64,000 nt of DNA from Chlorobiaceae bacterium (GCA_013335115.1 JAAXWQ010000003.1:124001-188000); one strand, 5' to 3'; positions 45,985-57,467 are shown, counted from the stretch's first letter. Notes: generated by a model not told the origin, from the letters alone. Made by a program: numbers and translations.

Positions 45985-46422
45985 TCACTCGCGAAAAGCG
46001 TCTCTGATCTGCTCAACCCTCGACCGGTTGACGCCGAGGTCCGAATAGCCCATCCTGGAGGCTGATCGGACATGAATGAGTTTCGCGGAAGCATCGAGCC
46101 GGAATTCCACGTCGTCGGTGAACCCGAAAACGGGTACAAGGAAGGTCGACCATAGATAGCCGCCCGACTCTTCGCGCACGGTGCCGCCGAGTTTCACGAC
46201 GACCTCCTTCAGCCCTTTCCATGCATCATCCGGCGTACCGCTGAACACGATTGGGGAAACAACTGCAGGAGTGGGGGTACCGCTTTCGCTGCTGACACAG
46301 TTCGGCGTGCCGGGACAGGGCCGCAGCTTCCCGTCGGACATGCCGGGTTTTTCGGAGGGTTGCGGCCAGAGGTTCGAGGCGATGCCAGTCACCCCTGCGA
46401 GTAGGTCGTCGAAAATGTTCAT
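45985..46422 (-). CDS. DUF1499-family protein
   Basis: A 145-residue soluble protein of the DUF1499 family. The family motifs are PCPGTPNCVSSES near residue 35, the central AWKGLKEVVVKLGGTVREESGGYLW, then DDVEFRLDASAKLIHVRSASRMGYSDLGVNRSRVEQIRDAF at the end. No function is established for the family; it is widespread in photosynthetic organisms and proteobacteria. There is no signal peptide. It lies downstream of the NYN gene on the same strand, separated by a hairpin. Confidence 0.85.
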   Translation of the reverse strand: MNIFDDLLAGVTGIASNLWPQPSEKPGMSDGKLRPCPGTPNCVSSESGTPTPAVVSPIVFSGTPDDAWKGLKEVVVKLGGTVREESGGYLWSTFLVPVFGFTDDVEFRLDASAKLIHVRSASRMGYSDLGVNRSRVEQIRDAFRE

Positions 46423-46445
46423 GAGACAGGCTCCTGTCGTTTGGG

Positions 46446-46496
46446 CGTTGCAGGGGAAGCGGTCGACGTAAGTTCAACGCCGCTCACCCTGCAACG
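46446..46496. other. 10-bp hairpin between the NYN and DUF1499 genes
   Basis: CGTTGCAGGG (46446-46455) pairs perfectly with CCCTGCAACG (46487-46496). An inner AGCGG / CCGCT pair supports a longer fold. It may end the NYN transcript or fold the leader of the DUF1499 gene. Confidence 0.45.
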
Positions 46497-46531
46497 GTTC
46501 CTTGCACGACCGGACGCCCGGCGCGGGAAAT

Positions 46532-47755
46532 TTACCCGGCGGATTCGGGAGATGGTTCGGAAGAGTCCGGCTTCGTTTCGGGCTTGGCCTTCTTGGGCGT
46601 AGCCCGGCGGGGCTTGCGCTTGGGCCGATCCTGCACCTCAGGGGCCGGCACGGGCTCGGGTTCTGGCGAAGGGGCCGCGTCGGCTACCGTCGGCTCCGAT
46701 GGGGCGGGTTCCGGACGGGCAGACTTCGAGCGTGCCGGACGGCGTCGCGACCGTTCAGGGCGAACCTCAGGTACCGGCTCGGAAAGTACCAGCTCGGCAG
46801 GTGCAGACTCGAGGGTCACCGGTTCCGCAGCCGCAGGCTTGGTCCGTTCGGGGCGAACCCAAACAGGCTCGGGGCGGGCAGGTTCGGATTGCTCCTGCAT
46901 ATGATGCAAAGATCCTTGTTGTGCGGATTCGGAACGTGCCCGCACGGAACGGGCAGGATCGGGACGCATCGCCTCGGCGAAGGTCAACTGCGTTTCGGGC
47001 TCGCCCTGCCCCTGCTCCGGCCTCCGTGCCTTGCGCTTGTCCCTGATGTAGAGCTCGGAGTTATTGTTGCGGAACTCGATCTCGAACAGGTCGATCGAGC
47101 GGACCATGTCCGAAAGGCGTTTGAACCCGTAGTTCCTCGGGTCGAAGGATGCCTGGTTGGCGATGTTCTTGCCGATCTTGGCCAGGTTCGACCAGCCGTC
47201 CTCCTCCTGGGCGCTGTCGACAGCGTTCCTGATCAGGGTCAGCAGCTTGCTGTCGCCCTTCAGCTCATGCGGGGACCTCCTGCCGCGCCCGCTGTCCCCG
47301 CTCTTTGTTTTCTCCGAGGCTCCGACCGACTCGAGGTAGAGGAAGGTCGAGCAGGCGTTCACGAACGGTGAAGGCGTCGACTTCTGCCCGAACCCGTAAA
47401 CCTGAAGGCCTTCGGCGAGGATGCGCATGACCAGCGGGGTGAAATCGCTGTCGCTCGAAACGATGCAGAAGGCATCAAGCTTGCTGCCGTAAAGCAGGTC
47501 CATGCCATCGATCGTCATGGCCATGTCGGTGGCGTTCTTGCCCTTGGTGTAGTCGAACTGCTGGATCGGGCGGATCGCGTAGTCGTGAAGCTTGTCCTCC
47601 CACCCTGCGAGCGAACGACTCTTCCAGTTGCCATATGCCCGGCGAATGTTCACCACGCCGTATTTGGCCAGCTCCGTCAGGACGAAATCGATCTTGTCGC
47701 TGGGGGAGTTGTCAGCGTCGATGAGCATGGCGATGGTATCCTTGCTGTGCTCCAT
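46532..47755 (-). CDS. NYN-domain (LabA/MARF1-like) RNase with LOTUS/OST-HTH domain
   Basis: A 407-residue protein from the ATG at 47755, with AAGGA about ten bases before it. Residues 5-140 form a NYN nuclease domain: AMLIDADNSPSDKIDFVL, GKNATDMAMTIDGMDLLYG and CIVSSDSDFTPLVMRILAEG, where the Asp residues bind metal. Residues 165-245 form an OST-HTH/LOTUS domain (SKLLTLIRNAVDSAQEEDGW, GFKRLSDMVRSIDLFEI), thought to bind RNA. The remaining 160 residues are a Pro/Glu/Arg/Ala low-complexity tail that gets more basic at the end (KRKPRRATPKKAKPE). NYN-LOTUS proteins are predicted RNases; the bacterial role is unknown. Confidence 0.88.
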   Translation of the reverse strand: MEHSKDTIAMLIDADNSPSDKIDFVLTELAKYGVVNIRRAYGNWKSRSLAGWEDKLHDYAIRPIQQFDYTKGKNATDMAMTIDGMDLLYGSKLDAFCIVSSDSDFTPLVMRILAEGLQVYGFGQKSTPSPFVNACSTFLYLESVGASEKTKSGDSGRGRRSPHELKGDSKLLTLIRNAVDSAQEEDGWSNLAKIGKNIANQASFDPRNYGFKRLSDMVRSIDLFEIEFRNNNSELYIRDKRKARRPEQGQGEPETQLTFAEAMRPDPARSVRARSESAQQGSLHHMQEQSEPARPEPVWVRPERTKPAAAEPVTLESAPAELVLSEPVPEVRPERSRRRPARSKSARPEPAPSEPTVADAAPSPEPEPVPAPEVQDRPKRKPRRATPKKAKPETKPDSSEPSPESAG

Positions 47756-47884
47756 AATGATGTTTTCCTTGTCAGGTTTGTCCCTGCACGTCGAAGCATG
47801 TGCACGCGGACGGTATTCGTAAATGTCTTGCCGGGTCCGGGAGTTCCCCGGCAAACCGTAGCGTAAAAATCCAATATAGCCTCT

Positions 47885-48922
47885 TCAGGTAAATCTCGCG
47901 GCATCGGGGATCGCTTCTCCCGAAAATCGGAGGATCTGCCCGGCCGCCCCGACGACCTTTCCCGCGAGGTACTCCGCGAAGGCAAGCGAATCGTTCAGGC
48001 AGGGTATCGCTTCGACCCGGAGCCCCTGCCCGGTGCCGGAAAGCTCCGAGGCTCGCCGGATCGTTTCGTTGCCGTCCGAGAAATAGCCGGCGGCGAAGAG
48101 CCACACGCCATCATACCCGCCTGCCGTTATGGCCTGGCAGGACTCTTCGAACGCCGGCCGGGTCCACTCCCCTCCGACGTCGTGGTTCAGGTAGGTGGTC
48201 ATGACCGTCCCCCAGGGGTTCCGGGGATCGGCCTCGAGTGCAGCAGTGAGCCGCCGGGCGAAGGCGGCCGTCTCGTCACGGCCGGTGCGGAAACCGGGCT
48301 CCCGGCCCTCGCTGTCCCTGACCAGGGTCCCGTGGAAGGTGAGCAAGAGGAGGTTGTGGCGGCCCGCTCTTTCCGGAAGCCTCCCGGCATCGCCGAGAAG
48401 ATGGCTGAGGTACGCCCGGACGAGCTCGTCGTCGCTCCAGAGCCGACCGACGACCTTGACCCGATGGAGTGCATCGACAGGCAGTGAAGCTGCGAGATGG
48501 GCGCAGATAAGGCCACAGCTCAGGGCATGGTCGACGGGGGCCATGGGAATGACGACCTGGCCGTCATGGCCCGAGGTATCCGTGAGCACCTGCTCGATAT
48601 AAGGCATGGATGCGGAGTGGGCCGCCCTGACATCAAACTCTATGCATGAAGAGGCCGGATGAAGGTCGAGGCACCGCTGCAAGAGGGATGCCTGGCTTCT
48701 GGTGAGGCCGTTCTGCGGCGAACCGCCGGAGCCCCGGGCAGCGAGGCGCTTCTTCACCGAAGAGCTGAGGGAGATGAGGTGCTGCAGGGGAACCGGGATG
48801 CGCATCACCTGCGACGCACGCGAAAGCGTATGAAGGCTGACCCGGTAGTTTTCGATGAGGCCCGGGGTTTCGGCCTCTCCATGGGACGCCAGGATAACGG
48901 CGACCTTCCTGCGGGCCGTCAT
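47885..48922 (-). CDS. Divergent ferrochelatase-like protein
   Basis: A 345-residue protein with the pattern of ferrochelatase: VAVILASHGEAETPG at the N-terminus, LLLLTFHGTLV near residue 190 in place of the usual SxHGLP block, and DGVWLFAAGYFSDGNETIRRA near residue 280 in place of the FxSDHxETL block. Ferrochelatase inserts iron into protoporphyrin IX. The first active-site His is kept in FHG and the Glu is kept in NET, but the second His that normally precedes it is Gly here. It may be a paralogue with another chelation role or an inactive homologue. It starts six bases after the adaptor gene and probably shares its transcript. Confidence 0.6.
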   Translation of the reverse strand: MTARRKVAVILASHGEAETPGLIENYRVSLHTLSRASQVMRIPVPLQHLISLSSSVKKRLAARGSGGSPQNGLTRSQASLLQRCLDLHPASSCIEFDVRAAHSASMPYIEQVLTDTSGHDGQVVIPMAPVDHALSCGLICAHLAASLPVDALHRVKVVGRLWSDDELVRAYLSHLLGDAGRLPERAGRHNLLLLTFHGTLVRDSEGREPGFRTGRDETAAFARRLTAALEADPRNPWGTVMTTYLNHDVGGEWTRPAFEESCQAITAGGYDGVWLFAAGYFSDGNETIRRASELSGTGQGLRVEAIPCLNDSLAFAEYLAGKVVGAAGQILRFSGEAIPDAARFT

Positions 48923-48928
48923 GCCCGG

Positions 48929-50017
48929 TCAGGATTTGGCTTTCTTTCCATTCGACAGCTTCGCCTCCATGCCTTCACGGAACTTCTCCCCGGGAGAGCT
49001 GACCACCATGTCGCCGGGTTTCAGGCCGCTGACCACCTCGACGAAGGTCAGGTCGCTGTCGCCGGTCCTGACCGCCTGCTTCTTCAGCCGACCGCCTTCG
49101 ACCTTCCAGACATAGTCTTTGCGCTCATCCTGGAAAATCGAGCTCTTGCGAACCAGGAGGGCCCCTTTCCGGATACTGTAGACGATGTTGGCCGTCGCCG
49201 TCATACCCGCCTGCGCCGCAACCACCGGCTGGTCGAAGCGGAGGTAGACCCGCGAAGTCTTGGTGACCCGGTCTGTCTGGGGCACGATACGGCTGACCGT
49301 TGCATTGAACCGTTTGTCTGGCATGGAGTCCAGCGCGATGACCGCGGGCATCCCGACCCTGAGCCTCGGCACGTCGAGCTCGTCGACCTCCACGGTCACC
49401 AGGTACCCGCTCCTGTCGGTAACCGATGCAACCTGGGTGTTGGCATTGACATAATCCCCGGCCTTCACGTTCTGGAGGGTCAGGATACCGTCGAACGGCG
49501 CCGTGACGACCAGCTTCTTCAGGTCGTCCTCACGGCTTTTGAGCTGGAGCTCCCTCTGGCTCAGCATTTCGGCAGCCTGGATACTGTTCCGCTCGGCTTC
49601 GTCGAGCTGCTGGCGTGCAACGGCGCCCTCACCGAAAAGCCGGCGGTTACGCTCGAGCCTGAGGCGGCTCTCGCGGGCCACCGCCTGTTGCCCGGAAACC
49701 GCCGCACGGGCCTCCCGGACCGCAAGCCCCGGTTGCTGGCTGTCGAACCCGATGATGACCTGCCCTTTGCTGACCAACTGCCCTTCGAGGGCCCCGACCA
49801 CCCTGACCTTGCCGGAGATCTCGGCACTCAGGCTCGCCACCCGCTCGGCCTCGACGTACCCGGTGGCATAGACCGCCTGGACCAGCTCGGCCCTGGCCAC
49901 CCTGCCGGCCTCGACATTCACGGTATTGCCCCGGGTCAGCAGGTAACCGACCGTGGCGATGAACACTACGGCAAGCGCAAGCGAGTACCTGGGAAGCATT
50001 TTCTGCAGGTTCTGCAT
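48929..50017 (-). CDS. Periplasmic adaptor subunit (HlyD/MacA-type membrane fusion protein)
   Basis: A 362-residue membrane-fusion protein. An N-terminal transmembrane anchor (YSLALAVVFIATVGYLLT) is followed by the barrel-sandwich hybrid half-motif YVEAERVASLSAEISGKVRVVGALEGQLVSKGQVI, a helical hairpin of about 90 residues (LLRLERNRRLFGEGAVARQQLDEAERN), the second half-motif VVTAPFDGILTLQNVKAGDYV and a beta-barrel. It would link an inner-membrane pump to an outer-membrane channel, yet no permease or ATPase follows; the next gene is the ferrochelatase-like one. A LolD-like ATPase lies 6 kb upstream but in another transcript. Confidence 0.85.
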   Translation of the reverse strand: MQNLQKMLPRYSLALAVVFIATVGYLLTRGNTVNVEAGRVARAELVQAVYATGYVEAERVASLSAEISGKVRVVGALEGQLVSKGQVIIGFDSQQPGLAVREARAAVSGQQAVARESRLRLERNRRLFGEGAVARQQLDEAERNSIQAAEMLSQRELQLKSREDDLKKLVVTAPFDGILTLQNVKAGDYVNANTQVASVTDRSGYLVTVEVDELDVPRLRVGMPAVIALDSMPDKRFNATVSRIVPQTDRVTKTSRVYLRFDQPVVAAQAGMTATANIVYSIRKGALLVRKSSIFQDERKDYVWKVEGGRLKKQAVRTGDSDLTFVEVVSGLKPGDMVVSSPGEKFREGMEAKLSNGKKAKS

Positions 50018-50251
50018 GGGGTCAGATGGTTATGGTTGATGGCCTGGCCGACAGGAATGCCCCGTATGGAACAGGAGGAAACGGTCGGAAACCGCTTCCC
50101 CGGAAAGGTTCGGGGGCAGGATAGGGGCGGTTGGCACTTTTTATGGGCTGCAACCTTGATTTTTCCATATATTTGGCCAATCTTAAAAATCTTTTCGCCG
50201 TATGACCCCGGGTCCGGAACGCTACGGCAAGAACACTAATCTACATCTTCA

Positions 50252-50665
50252 ATGAGCGAGAATCAAGATTTGCAGAAGAGCTTTCTTGAAACGGTGAAGT
50301 TCGACGAGAAGGGGCTGGTCCCCGCCATCGTGCAGGACCACGAAACCGGCAAGGTGCTGATGATGGCCTGGATGAACCGCGAGAGCCTCGAAATGACCCT
50401 CGAAAGGAAAAAAGCCTGCTACTGGAGCCGCAGCCGCAAGCAGCTCTGGCTGAAGGGCGAGTCCTCCGGCAACATGCAGGAGGTCCACGACATCCTCATC
50501 GACTGCGACGGCGACACCCTCCTGCTCAAGGTTTCACAGAAAGGCGGAGCCTGCCATGTCGGCTACCACTCCTGCTTCTACCGCAGGACCCCCGACGGCA
50601 AGTCCATGGAGATCTGCGACACCCTGATGTTCAACCCGGAAGATGTCTACGGGAAAAAAAGCTGA
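50252..50665 (+). CDS. hisI: Phosphoribosyl-AMP cyclohydrolase
   Basis: A 137-residue HisI that opens the adenine ring of PR-AMP in histidine synthesis. The zinc and magnesium-binding parts are visible: [54 protein letters not shown] and [14 protein letters not shown], which contains the Cys ligands. No HisE domain is fused, so PR-ATP pyrophosphohydrolase must be separate. menG follows after five bases. Confidence 0.95.
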   Translation: MSENQDLQKSFLETVKFDEKGLVPAIVQDHETGKVLMMAWMNRESLEMTLERKKACYWSRSRKQLWLKGESSGNMQEVHDILIDCDGDTLLLKVSQKGGACHVGYHSCFYRRTPDGKSMEICDTLMFNPEDVYGKKS

Positions 50666-50670
50666 CCCCG

Positions 50671-51396
50671 ATGCGTAGTTCAAGAGAAACCACGAAGTCC
50701 CTGCTCCAGACCAAGTCGCGCTCATCGATCAGGAGCATGTTCGACGAGGTCGCGCCGACCTATGACTTCCTGAACCACCTGCTGAGCCTCGGCATCGACA
50801 ATTACTGGCGGGCAGCAGCCTCGGCGAGGGCCAGGAAGCTCCTGGCGAGGGTGCGTGAACCGAAGATCCTCGACGTCGCCACCGGCACGGGCGACCTGGC
50901 GGCAGCAATGGCAAAGATCCCGGGGGCAAAAGTCACCGGGTTCGACCTTTCTCCGGAGATGCTCGCCATCGCCAGGAAAAAGTACCCGGCCATCACCTTC
51001 CTTGAAGGCTGCGCCGAGAAACTCCCCTTCGAGGCAGCGAGCTTCAATGCGGTCAGCGCCGGGTTCGGCGTCAGGAACTTCGAGAACCTTGAGCAGGGGA
51101 TGCGTGAGTTCGTCCGCGTACTCAAGACCGGCGGCTGCGCCCTGATCATCGAACCGATGATCCCGCGCAACCATCTCATGAAAAGCCTGTACCTCGTCTA
51201 TTTCAAGAAGGTGCTGCCGAAGGTCGCCGCAATGTTCAGCAAATCCTCGTTCGCCTACGATTACCTGCCGAACTCGGTAGAACAGTTCCCGCAGGCCGAA
51301 GCTTTCACTTCGATCCTGAAAAAATCGGGTTTCAGCAAGGCCGACTACTACCCCATGACCTTCGAGACATCGATCCTCTACGTCGCCGTGAAGTAG
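50671..51396 (+). CDS. menG: Menaquinone C-methyltransferase
   Basis: A 241-residue UbiE/MenG methyltransferase for the last step of menaquinone synthesis. The N-terminus [28 protein letters not shown] and the SAM motifs [34 protein letters not shown] and the family block [31 protein letters not shown] are clear. The C-terminus [19 protein letters not shown] and [11 protein letters not shown]-like end fit the family. Menaquinone-7 and chlorobiumquinone are the quinones of green sulfur bacteria. It follows hisI directly and is convergent with the thioesterase gene, leaving only seven bases. Confidence 0.94.
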   Translation: MRSSRETTKSLLQTKSRSSIRSMFDEVAPTYDFLNHLLSLGIDNYWRAAASARARKLLARVREPKILDVATGTGDLAAAMAKIPGAKVTGFDLSPEMLAIARKKYPAITFLEGCAEKLPFEAASFNAVSAGFGVRNFENLEQGMREFVRVLKTGGCALIIEPMIPRNHLMKSLYLVYFKKVLPKVAAMFSKSSFAYDYLPNSVEQFPQAEAFTSILKKSGFSKADYYPMTFETSILYVAVK

Positions 51397-51403
51397 ACCT
51401 TTC

Positions 51404-51841
51404 TCATTTCACCAACGCGAAGTTGCCTTCGAACTTCACGGCCGGGCCATCCTCACCCTTGACCACCGCATGAATGACCATTTTCGCCTTGCCGGTGCGG
51501 GCGTAGGTGTCGAGGAACTCATGGAACTCATCGTCGGGCGGCATGGTGCCGGTGGCGATGATGTCGCCGGTGACCGGCCTGAGGTACTCGACGCCCCCCT
51601 TGCGGATCACGATGCTCCCCTTCACGCCGGCTTCCCGGAGACGCAGGTAGAGCAGGCCCCAGGAGGAGAGCACCGCCGCGATGTAGAGGCTGCCGCCAAA
51701 GGCCGTGCCGAGGTGGTTGAAGTTGTTGGCGAGCGGAGCCCGGATCGTGAGCTCCCTGCCGCTGTAGCGTTCGACCGTGATACCCATGGCCTGCGTGAGG
51801 GGGATGGCCTGGTCGAGAATGGACTGCAATGTCTGTTCCAT
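51404..51841 (-). CDS. YiiD-type hotdog thioesterase
   Basis: A 145-residue protein with a single hotdog domain: YSGRELTIRAPLANNFNHLGTAFGGSLYIAAVLSSWGLLYLRL in the first half, with the Gly-rich turn typical of YiiD C-terminal/PaaI-like thioesterases, and SIVIRKGGVEYLRPVTGDIIATG in the second. It should hydrolyse an acyl-CoA or acyl-ACP thioester, but the substrate is unknown. It is last in the leftward run lolD - cruA - ligA - LOG - thioesterase and its 3' end faces menG across seven bases with no terminator visible. Confidence 0.85.
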   Translation of the reverse strand: MEQTLQSILDQAIPLTQAMGITVERYSGRELTIRAPLANNFNHLGTAFGGSLYIAAVLSSWGLLYLRLREAGVKGSIVIRKGGVEYLRPVTGDIIATGTMPPDDEFHEFLDTYARTGKAKMVIHAVVKGEDGPAVKFEGNFALVK

Positions 51842-51871
51842 CGATTGGATGTCGGGGATTGGGTTGAAGGT

Positions 51872-52501
51872 TCAGGTCGGGGAGAGGCCGGGCAGGTCGC
51901 CGCGGTACCGGGAGTAGTTGGTGCAGACGTGTTCCGATTGCGGCCGGTCTCCATGGATCCGCACCACCAGGTCGACTACCTGGGAGGGTTCGATGACATG
52001 GAAGATCATGTGCATGTCCTGCCGGTCGAAAAGCTTCTTCTGCATCACCTCGGCTTTGAGCCACTGCAGCAGGCCCGACCAGATTTCGCCATAGAGGATG
52101 ATCGGCGTTTCGCAGATCTGCTGCACCTGGACAAGCTGCCAGGTGTAGAAAAGCTCGAGGAGCGTCCCTACACCGCCCGGAGCCACGACCACCGCGTCCG
52201 AAAGGGCCATAAAGGTATCGAGGCGGCTGCTGAAGCGGTCGAATTCCGTCTTGATGTCGAGGTACGGGTTGGGATGCTGTTCGCGCGGGAGCCTGATGTT
52301 GAGGCCGATCGACTGCCCTCCGTTGGTGACGCTCTTGGAGCCGGCGTTGGCCGCCTGCATGAGGCCCGGGCCGCCACCGGTAACGATGTCGAACCCGGCT
52401 GCGGCAAGCCCTTTCGCGATCGCATAGACGTCACGGTACTGCTCGTCCCCTTCACTGATCCTGGCAGATCCGAAGATCGCCACCCGGTATTTCGGTTCCA
52501 T
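51872..52501 (-). CDS. LOG-family (TIGR00730-type) nucleotide-binding protein
   Basis: A 209-residue Rossmann-fold protein. The family signatures are [48 protein letters not shown], the catalytic-loop [15 protein letters not shown] with the PGGxGTxxE motif near residue 110, and a helical C-terminus. Relatives include LONELY GUY cytokinin-riboside phosphoribohydrolases and bacterial 5'-nucleosidases; older annotations as lysine decarboxylase are not supported. It probably cleaves a nucleoside 5'-monophosphate. It sits 18 bases downstream of ligA. Confidence 0.88.
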   Translation of the reverse strand: MEPKYRVAIFGSARISEGDEQYRDVYAIAKGLAAAGFDIVTGGGPGLMQAANAGSKSVTNGGQSIGLNIRLPREQHPNPYLDIKTEFDRFSSRLDTFMALSDAVVVAPGGVGTLLELFYTWQLVQVQQICETPIILYGEIWSGLLQWLKAEVMQKKLFDRQDMHMIFHVIEPSQVVDLVVRIHGDRPQSEHVCTNYSRYRGDLPGLSPT

Positions 52502-52519
52502 GGCAGAAAGTTAATGGGG

Positions 52520-54544
<2,025 letters not shown>

Positions 54545-56098
54545 TCAGTGCCTCCCGGTAGACGATGCCATGACCCAGCCCGCAAGGTTCTTCATGAACC
54601 CGGCCGACCCCTGAAGGCCGAGCTTCACCCAGGTTGCGCCGAGGATCTTCGGGTAGCGCAAGGCGACCTTGAGCATCACGGTCGCCAGCTCCTCGATCTT
54701 CATCTCGTCGCGGAACATCGCCTGGCGGTAATGCATCGGCAATCCATCGAGCGCTATCATCACCTCGTTCATGAGCTCGTTGACGAAATCCGGGGCGTCC
54801 GTCCTTGCATCGAAGCACATGTACTTCATCAGGTTCGCCATGACGGCCACGTTGGGTTCGAAGGCGCTGATACCGGCCAGCGGCTCCCTGCCGAGGGTGT
54901 CGGCTCGCAGCGCGCGGTCGAGCCCCGCGGTGAGCCGCCCGAGGTTGCGCACCATCGAACCGAAGCCACAGAAGGTGAGGGGAGAACCGAGCGAAGCCGC
55001 GTCGCCAAGCAGGAGAATGCGCTCATCGGACACCGCCCTGGTGCAACCGGCACCGTCGTGGAACCAGGCAGGGATGATGCCGTAGACCGGCCGATGGACC
55101 CTGAAGCCCGCGCCCGGCCGCTTGTAGTCGGGTAGCTTCCGGAAATAGGTCTCAAACAGGTTGAGCAGCGACTTGTCGTTCGGCGAATCGACGCGGTCGT
55201 AGAAGAACAGGTAGGTGATGTACTCCTCGCCTTTGGCCGGAAACCCCTCCCAGATCAGCTGCCGCCCCCCGCAGCCGGAAAGCTCCGCAGGTTCGGTGCT
55301 GGCGAGGATCTCCCCCACATCGTAATCGGCATCCTCGAACCCGCTCGCGATGGTGCCGACCGTCGGGCAGACGTGGGTCTGCGGCCTGCCGCCGTTAAGT
55401 TGCATGGCCACCGGGGAGACGATGCCCATCGCATCGCAGAGCATCCTCGCCCTGAACATGGACAGACCGCCGTCCTGCCCTTCGGCCGCGACGAGGACGT
55501 GGTCGTCGAAACGGTAGCAGGCCCTGAACGACGTTCGACCCATCACCCTGGAGCCGGGCGATGCGACGAGTTTCGCCATGGCCAGACCGAGCAGCCTATC
55601 GGCATCGACCGCGCAGTCGAGCACCTCATCGATGTACAAGCGCTTCCTGCGCTCTTCAGGGACGTGGAACTCGACCCATCCGGTCCGGTACCTCCTCACG
55701 ATAAGGGAATCGAGTTCGGCTTCGGTGAACACGCCGGTCTCGGCAAGACGGAGAAGCTCGCCCCTCGAGATATTCCAGTCGCGGGTCGAGCGGGCAGGTT
55801 CGTTGCGGTCGATCACCAGCACCCGCCAACCGTAACGCACGGCCATGACGACAGCGTGCAGCAGCCCGAGCGTTCCGCCGGCATAGACGATGTCGAAGTC
55901 ACCGGACACCGCGGCGCCGGCAGGCATCTTCCCGCCGTCGTATACCACCTCTGGTACCGGCAGCGACAACTGCTCCCAGTAACGGTCGATCGCCAGGATC
56001 GAACGGAGCTGCTCCCCGCCGTTTTCAAGGGTGCTGAAATTCCGGTAGACGAGGGGGTGCGTGGTCCTGATACTTTCGGGCATGGATGTCTTGGACAT
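54545..56098 (-). CDS. cruA: CruA/CruP-type lycopene cyclase
   Basis: A 517-residue FAD-dependent protein. The dinucleotide motif is DIVYAGGTLGLLHAVVMA near residue 72, followed by the family-specific STRDWNISRGELLRLAETGVFTEAELDSL. The C-terminal half has RILLLGDAASLGSPLTFCGFGSMVRNLGRLTAGLD, the GDA plus SPLTFxGFG block of the CruA/CruP family. In green sulfur bacteria CruA cyclises lycopene to gamma-carotene on the route to chlorobactene; the CruP paralogues of cyanobacteria have weak or no cyclase activity, so the precise subtype is not certain. It lies between lolD and ligA with gaps of five and three bases. Confidence 0.8.
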   Translation of the reverse strand: MSKTSMPESIRTTHPLVYRNFSTLENGGEQLRSILAIDRYWEQLSLPVPEVVYDGGKMPAGAAVSGDFDIVYAGGTLGLLHAVVMAVRYGWRVLVIDRNEPARSTRDWNISRGELLRLAETGVFTEAELDSLIVRRYRTGWVEFHVPEERRKRLYIDEVLDCAVDADRLLGLAMAKLVASPGSRVMGRTSFRACYRFDDHVLVAAEGQDGGLSMFRARMLCDAMGIVSPVAMQLNGGRPQTHVCPTVGTIASGFEDADYDVGEILASTEPAELSGCGGRQLIWEGFPAKGEEYITYLFFYDRVDSPNDKSLLNLFETYFRKLPDYKRPGAGFRVHRPVYGIIPAWFHDGAGCTRAVSDERILLLGDAASLGSPLTFCGFGSMVRNLGRLTAGLDRALRADTLGREPLAGISAFEPNVAVMANLMKYMCFDARTDAPDFVNELMNEVMIALDGLPMHYRQAMFRDEMKIEELATVMLKVALRYPKILGATWVKLGLQGSAGFMKNLAGWVMASSTGRH

Positions 56099-56103
56099 AG
56101 GGT

Positions 56104-56817
56104 TCAGGCCGGCACCGAACGGCTCATGCGGGAGTCGCTCTCGATCTTGCCGTCCACAAGGTGGATGCGCCGGCCCGCCCGGTTGGCGAACTCCTCGTCG
56201 TGCGTGACGACGACCACCGTCTGCCCGAGTTCCCGGTTGAGCCGGTCGAACAGGTGGTAGACGTTGTCGGCCGACCTGGTATCGAGGTTCCCTGTCGGCT
56301 CATCGCCGAGCAGGACCTTCGGGTCGTTGGCCAGGGCCCTGGCGATGGCGACGCGCTGCTGCTGGCCGCCGGAGAGCTGGTTCGGCTTGTTGGCGTACTT
56401 GTCCCCGAGGTCAACCATGTCAAGCAGCTTCATGGCCCGGTCGCGAATCTCCTTGCGCCCGAACTTCCGCCGGATCAGCATCGGCAGGCAGACGTTGTCA
56501 AGCGCGCTGAACTCGGGCAGGAGAAAGTGGAACTGATAGATGAAACCGATCTTCTCGTTCCTGATGACACTCATCTCCGACTCGTCGGTTTCGGTGATGT
56601 CCTGGCCGTCCAGCCAGACCTTTCCGAAGGTCGGCTTGTCGAGGCCTCCCATCATGTAGAGCAGGGTCGACTTGCCGGAGCCCGACGGACCGGTAATGGC
56701 CACGAACTCGCCCTTGAAGATGTCGAGCGACAGGTTGGGAATGATGGTCTGCCGGACATCGCGCGAAAGTTCGAGCTCCCTGCGGACGCCTTCCAGACGG
56801 AGGATCGATTCAGCCAT
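56104..56817 (-). CDS. lolD: LolD/MacB-type ABC transporter ATPase
   Basis: A 237-residue ABC ATPase of the lipoprotein/macrolide exporter group. Walker A is [22 protein letters not shown] near residue 42, the Q-loop [20 protein letters not shown] is typical of LolD, the signature is [16 protein letters not shown] and Walker B is [12 protein letters not shown]. LolD powers release of lipoproteins from the inner membrane with LolC/E, whose genes are not beside it. It begins the operon that continues with cruA. The upstream 193 bases are non-coding and contain the start of the transcript. Confidence 0.85.
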   Translation of the reverse strand: MAESILRLEGVRRELELSRDVRQTIIPNLSLDIFKGEFVAITGPSGSGKSTLLYMMGGLDKPTFGKVWLDGQDITETDESEMSVIRNEKIGFIYQFHFLLPEFSALDNVCLPMLIRRKFGRKEIRDRAMKLLDMVDLGDKYANKPNQLSGGQQQRVAIARALANDPKVLLGDEPTGNLDTRSADNVYHLFDRLNRELGQTVVVVTHDEEFANRAGRRIHLVDGKIESDSRMSRSVPA

Positions 56818-57010
56818 CGGCTAGCGGTTTGTTGATGCTGCTGGGATTCACCTGAAGAACAGGGCCCGCTGTCGGCTCCAGCCGGAGCGCGCCTTAACAA
56901 GTATAACAAAAAAGCGACAGATACGTCATCGTCGCCACGACGATGGGCTACCCATCCGCCATGGCGCAAGAATTTCACTTCCCGCACCACAACGAAACAT
57001 CAGGCAGGCG

Positions 57011-57439
57011 TTACGCTTTCCTGCCGATATCGTCTGCAAACACCCTGAACCGTGCGGCGATTTCGTCGCGTACCCGCCGGAACACGGCCAACTGCTCCTC
57101 GTCACTGCCGATCACCATAGCCGGGTCGTCGAAACTGAAGTGCAGCCGATGCCTTACCTCACCGGTAAAAATCGGGCAGTCCTCCCTGGCCGCGTCACAA
57201 ACGGTCACCACATAGTCGAACGCCTGATCGAGGAATTGGTTGATGCTTTTCGGATGCAGGCCACTGATGTCGATGCCCGACTCACGCATGACCCGGACGG
57301 CCATCGGGTGGACCTCGAAGGCCGGACGGGTACCGGCGGACCAGACCTTGAGTGCCGGGGCGAATGATTTCAGGAACCCTTCAGCCATCTGGCTCCGGCA
57401 GGTATTTCCGGTACACACGATGAGAACCGAGATGCCCAT
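57011..57439 (-). CDS. arsC: Arsenate reductase, thioredoxin-coupled type
   Basis: A 142-residue low-molecular-weight phosphatase-fold ArsC. The P-loop is C9-X5-R15 in VCTGNTCRSQMAEG, and the redox pair is the C-X6-C of VTVCDAAREDCPIF near residues 80-90, which marks the thioredoxin-coupled (Staphylococcus pI258) group. SFDDPA follows as the conserved Asp loop. It reduces arsenate to arsenite for export. It lies downstream of the permease gene on the same strand, with a 109-base gap that carries two repeat elements. Confidence 0.92.
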   Translation of the reverse strand: MGISVLIVCTGNTCRSQMAEGFLKSFAPALKVWSAGTRPAFEVHPMAVRVMRESGIDISGLHPKSINQFLDQAFDYVVTVCDAAREDCPIFTGEVRHRLHFSFDDPAMVIGSDEEQLAVFRRVRDEIAARFRVFADDIGRKA

Positions 57440-57467
57440 GGTCGTCTAGTAATGATTTGATGCAAAG

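Noticed and set aside
48659-50239. A 526-codon open frame opposite the adaptor and ferrochelatase-like genes
   Set aside because: It lies antisense to two genes with clear domains and shows no motif of its own.
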